Source: Agarophyton chilense
Taxonomy: Eukaryota; Rhodophyta; Florideophyceae; Gracilariales; Gracilariaceae
Direction of reading: 5' to 3'
Assembly (NCBI GenBank): GCA_030374765.1
Contig: JARGXX010000105.1
Coordinates: 496,001-560,000 of the forward strand
DNA length: 64,000 nucleotides
Shown here: positions 55,546 through 64,000 of the stretch, piece after piece
How positions within the stretch are numbered: the first letter of the stretch is position 1
Layout: every line of letters begins with the position of its first letter
The notes under the pieces: model-generated
Seen by the model: the letters and a program-made list of their open reading frames with translations, nothing else
Databases searched by the model: none
What the model was told of the DNA's origin: nothing
Program-made: the position numbers and the translations under genes

Positions 55546-57254
55546 TTTTTTCAGTTTTCGCGCTTCTGAACGAACCAAAAACAAAAGTTTACATTTCTTA
55601 AAAGGCTTTTTGAAGAGAATTAATAACAAAAATATATGCTATCACTGTATTCTAAAAGGTGATCTATTGCAAGAAAGGTTACTCGGTTTCACTTGTTGCA
55701 ACTTTCCTTTCAGTTTTCTCCACCAAATCGCCACCACTTATTTACGATCCAAACAGGCTTTTTACTTTGTAGAATCTTTCTTCACAGACAGAGCATAGTT
55801 GGTACACCCCGTGTGTCTCCGGAATACACCAAGGACGCTTCAACTGGTACAGTGGGCTCACAAAAAGTGCTTTTAACAGTGACTATCGCCTTATCACTCC
55901 CATGAACTGCGACGAAGGCTTTAAATGTATTCATGATGAATGAGAATGCTCTTTTTTAGCGAAATTCTATTCATTGGACCCTAGACGGCAGATTCGTAAC
56001 CTTTTTTTAAAGATGAAGGGCTCTAAGCAAAAAGAAAGTGATGTTTTTTATGTCAAGTCTTATTTTTATGGTCATCTCAGAAAGAAGTTGGTGACATCAG
56101 AGCCTGTTTATAGAGATCTGGAACGTCCAATGCGGAACTGATATGCATGACTACTAGATAGTTACTACTGTATGCTTCTAAGATATACTTATCGCTTCTG
56201 GCAGCGTTTAATGCAGCACAATAAGCTATAAAATATAATGACTACGATTATTTAACCTAGGGCGTCAAAACGGCTTCCGATGCCAGCGATGAAATAGAAA
56301 TTGCAGACCCTGCTGACATTCCACATACGTGTATCCCAGCAACAATGAAACACTGTATGCATTCCTGGACTCACATGTATCCCATAATGAAGAATAGCCA
56401 CGCATTTAATTAATTGCTCACCATGAATGCTGTACAGAAATATTTTGCAATGTGCTACGGAACAGAACTACTGCATGCCGTTTTTCTCTTACGATTATGT
56501 CAGTAATATGGCTGTAACGGTAATACACCGGAGCCGCGTGGCACCTCAGTACCACATCATCATTGATGATAATTTGATGATGTTAATGTGTAAAACCGTT
56601 AAAGTATGACTCTGTCTCTATGTACTGTGTCCCCCGATAAAACTCGACTTGTTCATATGTCACTGTAATTCGTATTTTTGTTGTAGCTTCCGTCCTAGAA
56701 AAATATTCTAGACTATTTTGGTAGTTAGAAAAAATTCTGGTTAAACTAGCTATTGAACTGAAACGGAATCTACTCAAGAGAGGGAGGCAGCCCAAGGAGA
56801 TGATTAGCAGTAAAAAAAATTACGGTAGTCCGTATTTGACTGCGTGACGAGGCTGTTGTCAGCTCACGTCTTTTAAATCTTCTCTACTTCAGGTTCTATC
56901 CTACAACGGCTTCAAACTACCATTTACGGACTGTGCTTAACGCTGTGCCATCCCAAAAAGGCCTGTCTTATCTGTAGTATAGGGAGTTACACCGATGAGT
57001 TAATTTATATGGTATTCCACTGAAGACTGTAGAGGTCTCGGTGGAGTGGATATCCACAGAAATAACCGCGAAGAGCGGGTGTCGCCTTGCGAGCGACGGT
57101 TCTTAGATAAGAAGAGAGTGTGCGGAAAGCAGCCATGTGCACCTGAACAATGGGGATAATACGTGTAGTCACGAGATGGATGTACAAATACGGCGGTACA
57201 TATTGCAAACGAGATCGGCCCGACAACCCTTGTCAGAACACAAATAACCATGTA
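55546..57254. other. AT-rich region without a supported gene
   Basis: 1.7 kb between the broken end of element A and the decayed Tc1-like copy. Frames are short. Nothing recognised. Confidence 0.45.
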
Positions 57255-58532
57255 AAGTCTGTTTCAAAAACATATCCCTTGCACAAATATTTCGTAAATT
57301 GCCTTTTCGAGTACAGTACACCCAATAAAAACCACACACGAAAAAAATCAAGTCAAAATACTGTTTCAAAAACATATCCTTTCGTCAGCCATATTCTCTA
57401 CAGCGCGCTTTCAGTAGTTTTTTTTTCGCCTCTTTAACCCTACTGACACTTACAGAGTGTGTTATCATTTATTCAATAAAAAAATGATTTAAATTAAACG
57501 TTATTTTGTCACAGTAATTTGTGATACAAACTTTCGAATAAAAAACAGTACTGAACTGTCTAATTTTCCCATAAATCATTTAATCTAGCACTCCATTGGT
57601 GTTTTCAATAAAGTGAACATCGGAAATTCGTCATGAAAGATCCGTATCAGTCATATTTAAACCATTCATGTACTGTTTCTAAACGTTTGACTGTTTTACA
57701 AGCGCACTATCCTGCTAAAAATCAAAATTTAAATCATACGTAAACTAGGAATAAAGTAGCACATAACTTTCTAACACTTTATCATAACGTTTCTAAGTCA
57801 TTAAAGTATTTAAAAACGCTATTTTAGTTGGTGTTACTTCAAATATGCCATCTAAACCCATCTCAGATGTATAACCAAAGAACTTTCTTACAAAACTCAA
57901 ATTTATTTTGCAATTATCATGCAAATAGAATTTGTAGAAACCAGGTCCGTCCATATTCACAGTTTTCGTGCAAAAAATTATCTTTTTTTCATACTCTTTT
58001 TTTTAATGAGGCTTTTCTGAGGAACACCACACACGTTTGCGTTTATGGTGCGTTTTCAAAAGAAGATTCTTTTGTTGTTGTATAGTTTAATCAATTTTTA
58101 ATATTTAATTTGCGTCATGTTTAAGAACATTTTACATTCAAGCACTGTTTTATTTCAATTGTTTTTGCACGATGAAGTATCACAGAACAGATAAAGCTTA
58201 CTTCCACGCGTTTTTGTGGTAAAAAGAATGCGGTATGACTCAAACATCGCTTGAATTCATACCAAACAAAGTGTCCTGTAATAATTGTTTGTTTTTGCGC
58301 TATAAAAGTTGGGATCATGCCTTTGTGGTCCATTCTAATAATTTTCATATAGTTTTGGCGAGATAAAGGCGGTACAAAAGTCATATTGGAGCTCTATATT
58401 GTATAAAGGATATGTTTAAGAAACAAGGTTTTTTACTTGAAAAGGTTTTATTCGATGAGAAATTGGCTCTACAGTACAGAAAACGCCATTTTTACCCGGT
58501 TTTAGGCAAGGATATGTTTTTGAAACGCACTG
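57255..58532 (-). mobile_element. Degenerate Tc1-like transposon, relative of the one at 10869
   Basis: Flanked by TA on both sides (57253-57254 and 58533-58534). Left end AAGTCTGTTTCAAAAACATA; right end, read inwards, CAGTGCGTTTCAAAAACATA. These are the same two ends as the element at 10869, in opposite order, and each is accompanied by an inner copy about 105-120 bases inside (near 57361 and near 58407). Length 1278 bases against 1299. The transposase runs leftwards and is decayed. Confidence 0.88.
57600..58384 (-). pseudogene. Decayed Tc1-like transposase
   Basis: Read leftwards from 58384: PPLSRQNYMKIIRMDHKGMI aligns with the start of the intact transposase (APLTRSEQLEIMELVGQGMI). Further on, MDGPGFYKFYLHDNC at about 57905-57955 aligns with LDGPDCYKFYWHDLR. 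Between and after these the frame is lost by stops and indels. The boundaries are approximate. Confidence 0.82.
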
Positions 58533-59932
58533 TAATAGTAGAGAAAACAACAAAGAAACAACACACACACATACACACAGAAAGCCGTTGAAAAAGGGCG
58601 GTAAATGCGCAACAGTAGAGGGTATCCTCGGAACAAGAGCTATAGCTCAGAACGTCTAAGAACTGATACTATAGGTGCCCCTTTGTGGTGAACCATTTTC
58701 GGAGTTCTAGGACTCACCAAGATGGTGTTTAGGTTGGTTGGTTGTTGGTTGGCCTTCGGTCGTCCTCACTTGGTCCTTGCGCCCTTTAATGTGCCAAGAG
58801 GCAAAGCAAGTACTGTACAGTAATGCATACACGTGGCGTGCCACTACACACTTATCTAGATAATACCAAATAAAAAATTTTGTGATGGCACCTTACAGTG
58901 TACACTAAATACAGTACTTCCTAATTATATTTCTCCTCTCGAAACCTTTCCATGAAGTAATTCTTCTCATATCTTCTCGTAATCGAGTACAGCCCAAGCA
59001 ATAACTTATGAATGCCGTATGGCGACTTCGTAGTATTTCGAAGGGTCGAACTCAGGTGCATCCAGAATGCTACGATTATTCCACGTGGTGAACCTGGGTG
59101 GTTGTCGGCATGCGCCGTGTATAACAGTAGTCTACTTAGCAATCAGATTAGCTTTTCGTTAATTTAGTATTGTTTAGATAAGAGTAAATGGATAGGGAGG
59201 CGCACCTAAAGTGCACCTCCTTGTGGCCACGTGGCATGGAGCGCCACCGTAGGTTGGGTGGCTGATGATATATAACTTCACCAAGCATGGACACCCGTCT
59301 CACTATTGTAAAGACAATCACCTAATAGACTATTTTTACCCCTTTTCGTTTCTACAGTCGAGCAGAAAGGTGAGCCTAGTGCCCTTACGGTTTTCCGTAC
59401 GCACCAGCGCTGTGCAACATCGTCTACAAACGTGGTATGAGTAAGCCCGTCGTTCCTGTTGTACCCTTCAATGGCTGGTACTTCCTGTGATGGAGCATCG
59501 ATATCGGTTGAGCTCTGTAAGCCGCCGGGACCTGAGGTATGTTACAGACGCCACTTGGACTGGCCGACCTCAGCTGGGCTCATTTAGATTATTTTTTATT
59601 TATTTAGTGTAATAGACTATCGTTACAGTGCCAGGGAGATCCCAGCGCCTCGCCATTGCTATTTACTTGGCGAGAGTGACGCTTCTCCCTTAGAGTAAGG
59701 TAGGCACCGTTAGAATACTAAATTTTCCCCTTTGGTACATTAGTTGCACCAATTGGTCTTCGAGCCATCGTTTCCGTAGCTCCAACCTGTAGGACTACGC
59801 AGTAAAAGCCAGTGCATTCCACCAAGTACTCTGGGAGCGCCGCCGTCAAGGCTACGAACCTCAGGACCCGCTCTACTACGCTACCCAAGGTTGAGACCAG
59901 TACGCTGACCCACCATTCACTGCGTTACATTT
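58533..59932. other. Flank and presumed 5' LTR of element C
   Basis: A short CA-rich microsatellite is at about 58560-58580. From about 59160 the sequence looks LTR-like (TATATAA-type box near 59269, then a pyrimidine-rich leader) and ends ACA at 59929, three bases before the PBS. The LTR start cannot be fixed because the 3' copy lies outside the window. No gene supported. Confidence 0.4.
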
Positions 59933-59947
59933 TGGGCTCCCGACTTA
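59933..59947 (+). other. Element C primer-binding site
   Basis: TGGGCTCCCGACTTA, one base different from the element B PBS, located 107 bases before the next ATG-led frame region and just after ACA. The tRNA is not identified. Confidence 0.55.
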
Positions 59948-60054
59948 GAATCCTTTACAAATAATTGAAAGCACCACAGAAACGAAGAATTATCCCGATT
60001 CAAACCTTAGGTTTAATTCCCTAGCGGACCAGAACTACAGAAGCAACCACCATT

Positions 60055-61508
60055 ATGGACGCAGGAAACACACCCAACCGACCGGACCATAGGACTCTTA
60101 CAGCAGGACTAGTTTCCACTATAATGCCGACGATGTCGCTTGAACTACAGGTTGATAATGATAGCGACCGCAGGAGCACCTTGAAAGAATTCGCCGAAAA
60201 CCCACTGTGGCAGCGCGTTTACGAGAGCACCTCACCAGGGCCACCTCTAGGCCAGGCATACCTCAAGGAGAAACCCACCGGACCGAAGGAATTAGAGAAA
60301 ACATGCTCGCAGGGCTTGCCGACCTTCTCTGGCCCCGTCTCCGTGAGCTCTGCTCAGCCCATGTGGATTCCATTGTGTACATGCGACTCGCTACGGCGAT
60401 CGCTGACCATACGGATTATCTCGTTACGCGAATCGTCCCAAAGGTCATTGAGTCTGAGGTATTCTTAAACTCCCTCATTCAGGCCGTTCAAGGAGCAGTC
60501 ACCAGCCAGTCAGGCAACACAGTCCCTAGGACCACCGCACAAGTCAACCATCCGGCTTCTATATGGCAACCCCCTACCAGACCCCGCGGAGTGGCGGTAT
60601 TACCCACCCCTCGCCGGGACCACCATCAGGAAAATCCAATGGAAGGACAAACGAAAAGCAGAAGAGAGGCTCTGCGTCTAAATGGGAGACAGATTGCTCG
60701 ACCTAAAGGACAATATGAGGTACAGCGACCTCATGGCTCCATCGGATCTGATATAAAGATCGATCCTTTAGGTCCCCATTCCGCTGGGAAGAAACGAAGT
60801 AACCGCAGGAGGAAGAAGAAGAGAAAGAGTAAAAGAAGAGACCGTTCGGACACGATTGATTCCGATTCGGACTCAACCGAAACGATCGACTTGGAAGTGG
60901 ATGAGCCTGCCGTTCGAGGCCTCAGACCACTGACAACAACTTACGAACTTTTCCTCAAGGTTCTGCACTACCGGAAATACCAATTGGCCGACAGGTCTCC
61001 GAAATATTCTGGTTCGGTGGCTCGCAGAGTCGCTAAATGGGCCAAACGGATGCAACTAGCCATTACGGACAAGTTCTCAGGTTTCGATCCCATTGCTGTC
61101 ATTAGGTTTCTCAGTTTGTTCAGTATGGCCTGCGATCAGAACGGTGTCCACGAGGGCGCCGCTTTGTACCTTTTCCAATTCTTCCTAACAGGACAGGCGC
61201 GTGACCGAGTGGTTTCGAAGATATCGGGCACAACTGACCTCGTGGGTGCTCAAGACCGTGAGTTCCTCAGATCGTATCCTCAGGTTATCCATTTCCTCTT
61301 GGAAACTTACGCCACGGATGACGTTATAATGGATGCCCAACAGGAAGTGATATCCTTTAGGCAAAGCTCCAACATGACCGAATCAGCTTTCGCAGACGAC
61401 TCCTGGAAGAAGGCTTACCGATGTGGAAACGTGTTCTCCGATGAACGGCTCAAACCTCATTTCATCACAGTATTACTCCGTGCCATTCGGACACATATGC
61501 GTATTTAA
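60055..61508 (+). pseudogene. Element C gag, frameshifted
   Basis: Starts MDAGNTPNRPDHRT and shifts frame between about 60200 and 60300 into a frame that runs to 61508. The middle has a Lys/Arg cluster (KKRSNRRRKKKRKSKRR) and a Ser/Asp stretch. The capsid domain has LHYRKYQLADRSPKYS, KRMQLAITDKFSGFDPIAV and LYLFQFFLTGQARDRVV, similar in spacing to element B gag. Confidence 0.82.
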
Positions 61509-62140
61509 CACACGGAAAACCGTCAATATTTCTTCCGGCGGCTCGTCACCTACGCCGAAGGTTATCGCTAAACATACAGGACTTCCAGGCGCAATGCTGA
61601 TATACCCAGAGGGAACGCAACTCCATTGCGTAGACCAAACCAAGGCCATTTTGTTGGCTCCACGGAACCGGACATAGATTTATCACTCCATTATGCCGAC
61701 CCGGGAGATGTCCTCGCTGTCAATTTCAGTTGCCCTCCGTCTGGGGCCCCATCATATACCTTTCGGAGAACTACAGTGACCACTGCTCCACGCACACCCA
61801 AGTATTCCTCCTTTCCACGCCGCAAGGACGTTTTCGTTTCCTCATCAAGGGCTTGCTTTCTCTTCCTTTCCATCGTACAAACCTGTGACTGTATGAAGTA
61901 TCTGCATGAGGACGCACGCAAACATCTCCCAGCCTTAGGAGAAGAGAATAACAAGGTGCGGAGATCCGAAGGAGTGTTTAACAGGGCACATCGACGAGCT
62001 ACAGGAACAACTGGAAGCTCCCGCTATGCAACTCCTCCGGACTCCCCAATGAAAGCGTCACAGGTCAATGCCATTGTAGACCCCGAGGACGAACCGAAAA
62101 CTCATCGGAAAACGCTTAGAGGGTCGACTGGAGGCAAATA
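61509..62140 (+). pseudogene. Element C gag C-terminal/nucleocapsid region, decayed
   Basis: Broken frames bridging capsid and protease. A stretch with CFLFLSIVQTCDCMKYLHED near 61855-61914 may be a ruined zinc knuckle. ORF ends GSTGGK at 62140. Confidence 0.5.
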
Positions 62141-62280
62141 ATTCCTCTTCAAGACTATGCTTCAACCAATTAGAGAGTCAGGATCCAAGGAGCTCCTCAC
62201 CTCCCAACACAAACCACATCCATTGGAAATCTCAGAATGGACCAGAATTGGAAGACAGACACGACCCTGTCTGTGTCCTC

Positions 62281-64000
62281 AGGATGAAGAAGTATAAAGT
62301 TCGAGTAGCCATGGGACTACGTTTCAACACCTCCCGAATGGCAACAGCAGTATTGGACACAGACACTGGGCCCAATATGGTCCATTCTAAGCTACTCCCA
62401 TTTCATTGGCAAGATTTCATTTAGGCAAGGAAGACCCCCAGAATTACAGATGCATCGCAAAGACCAATGGATATTAAAAGGACAGTACCACTTTACATAA
62501 TCTTAGGACGATTCAAAGTCAGCACGTTGTTCCTTTAATGTCCTAACTTGGGCGCTGACGCAATCCTAGGGACCTCCTTCATCGATCGACACATTAAGAT
62601 GTATCTAGGCCTTAGGAAAGTCGCATTCTACCGCGTACCTTCTATCTCCATAACAAGTTCCGCCCCAGGGCCAGAAGGTAACCTCAAACTGGCAATTATC
62701 TTCGAAGATACCAAGTTCAATAAGGTTCGTTTATCAAAAGCCATAACGATACCCCCGATGACCCAGATCACCGTATCGGTCCATTCCAAGTTCTCAGGTG
62801 TCGAGGCGATACAGAACCACCCGAAAACAGTTCTGAAACAGCTCACCTTAATGGCCAATGGAGGAACGGAAATTCGCTCCAACAGGCCCTTCTTGGTCAC
62901 GATCAGCAACTTCCGAGATAGGCCCGTGCGGTTTTATAAGGGTAAAGTGTTTGGCATCACTCTACCTGCCACTGTGGCCATTATGAAGGCCCAATTGGAT
63001 AACTTTTCAACTACAACTTCCGACGAGGACGTCGACTCTCGGCAGGGGACAGTCACTATCGGCCCAGAATTCGAATTCTATGGGCCCCAGGTAATTGGTA
63101 TCCTCAGGGAATACCAGACCATGTGGTCAGGTAGATTGGGAAAGATCAGAGCCACTACACACTGCATTGACCCTCAGGATGATGCCTGGCCACAATTCCA
63201 GCATCCATATCGTACAGGCCTGAAGGGTAGGGAAACTGTCGCTCACCAGATGGACAAAATGCGCAAAGCTCACGTCATAGAGCCGGCGCCCCCCAATCAA
63301 TCAGAATGGGAAAGCCTTCTTGTCCTCGAGGCTAAGAAGGATGGCTCCATCAGGTTGTGTGTGGACCACAGGAAGCCGAAAGCAGTACCCAAGAGGTAAT
63401 TATACCCGATACCCCGTATGGATGACTGTCTAGATTCCTTAGGTGAAGAAGCCGTATTTACCGCACTGGACGCTAATTACCGATATTTGCAAATCCCTAT
63501 GGCTGAGGATGCGAGAGCGCTGACAACCTTCACCACCCACGAAGTTCTGTTCAGATTTACTCGTATGCCCTTTGGTTTAAAGAATGCGCCAGCGACCTTC
63601 CAACGGGTAGTGGACATTATACTGTCCAGAGTCAAATGGAAGTTCGCCTTGGTCTATTTCGATGACGTAATCATCTTCTCACGTACCGTGAAGAAACACC
63701 TTTGCCATGTGAGGACGGTGCTAACAATCCTATAGGACGCCGGAGTAACATTGAAACTTCGCAAATGCGCCTTCCTTCAGACCTCAGTGGACTATCTCGG
63801 TAACGTCGTTCTCCCAAGAAAGAGAAATGTAGCCAAACGGACCATGGATGCGATCTGCCAGGCTGAAAATCCAAGAACCCACACGAAACTACGATCCTTC
63901 TTGGGCTTGTGCAATGCGTACAGACGTTTCGTCCAATGATTTGCCAAAAATCGGTCCCTCTCAACGCAATGCTGAAGAAGAAAACACCTTTGGAGTTAGA
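62281..64000 (+). pseudogene. Element C protease and reverse transcriptase, C-terminus beyond window
   Basis: A protease-like site AVLDTDTGPNMV near 62350 (the canonical D-T-G is present as DTDTG), then a stop, then ADAILGTSFIDRHI. RT: ESLLVLEAKKDGSIRLCVD, a TAA at 63397-63399, then FTALDANYRYLQIPM, FTRMPFGLKNAPATF and the catalytic LVYFDDVIIFS. Further stops are at 63733 and 63937. The sequence ends at the connection to RNase H. Confidence 0.87.

Larger units (their letters stand above)
59933..64000 (+). mobile_element. Element C: Ty3/gypsy retrotransposon, cut by the right window edge
   Basis: PBS, gag, protease and RT in the usual Ty3/gypsy order, all on the plus strand, with the 3' half outside the window. 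Related to element B in PBS and capsid but clearly divergent in sequence. Stops and frameshifts in gag, protease and RT indicate an inactive copy. Confidence 0.88.

Overview
The window is nuclear DNA of a eukaryote. Genes lie on both strands with no operon logic. Several open frames continue only across GT..AG introns, and conserved eukaryotic complex subunits sit next to LTR retrotransposons and a Tc1-like transposon. A predicted plastid-targeted DUF3611 membrane protein and a SNF1/CIPK-like kinase point to a photosynthetic eukaryote. The compact gene island with few, mostly 5'-proximal introns, set against a repeat-rich block, resembles florideophyte red algae such as Chondrus. The species guess is inference from style, not from a database match.

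Left part, 1-40 kb, gene island. The left edge holds the N-terminal part of an RNF113A/Cwc24 spliceosome factor. Then come a UBE2D-type ubiquitin-conjugating enzyme (four exons), a Rab GTPase with a probable separate C-terminal exon carrying a CXC prenylation motif, and a Ser/Arg-rich protein of unknown function. CNOT11 follows, with a nearly intact Tc1-like transposon just upstream of it. Next are a SnoaL/NTF2-like protein, a repeat-containing coiled-coil protein, proteasome lid subunit RPN5/PSMD12, a second unknown protein, eIF3h, LETM1, CNOT10, TMEM18, the DUF3611 protein, a three-FKBP-domain TPR immunophilin, SEC22, and a 1512-residue kinase with a very long proline-rich linker and a KA1-like tail. 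Most neighbours are convergent or divergent pairs separated by 0.2-1 kb. CNOT10 and CNOT11, which bind each other in the CCR4-NOT complex, lie within 15 kb of one another.

Right part, about 41-64 kb, transposon block. A decayed Ty3/gypsy element (A) is split inside its RNase H region by a younger chromovirus-type Ty3/gypsy element (B). B has paired LTRs about 3% different by eye, a primer-binding site, a polypurine tract, gag, protease, RT, RNase H, integrase and a chromodomain. Between pol and the 3' LTR, B carries an unusually long reading frame on the opposite strand. After the end of A comes unassigned AT-rich DNA, then a degenerate relative of the Tc1-like element in reverse orientation. 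A third Ty3/gypsy element (C) runs off the right edge. All three retroelements contain stops and frameshifts, so they look non-autonomous as they stand.

No CRISPR array, rRNA, convincing tRNA gene or biosynthetic cluster was seen. The most unusual signals are the antisense frame of element B, the CNOT10/CNOT11 proximity, the kinase architecture, and the paired subterminal repeats of the Tc1-like elements.
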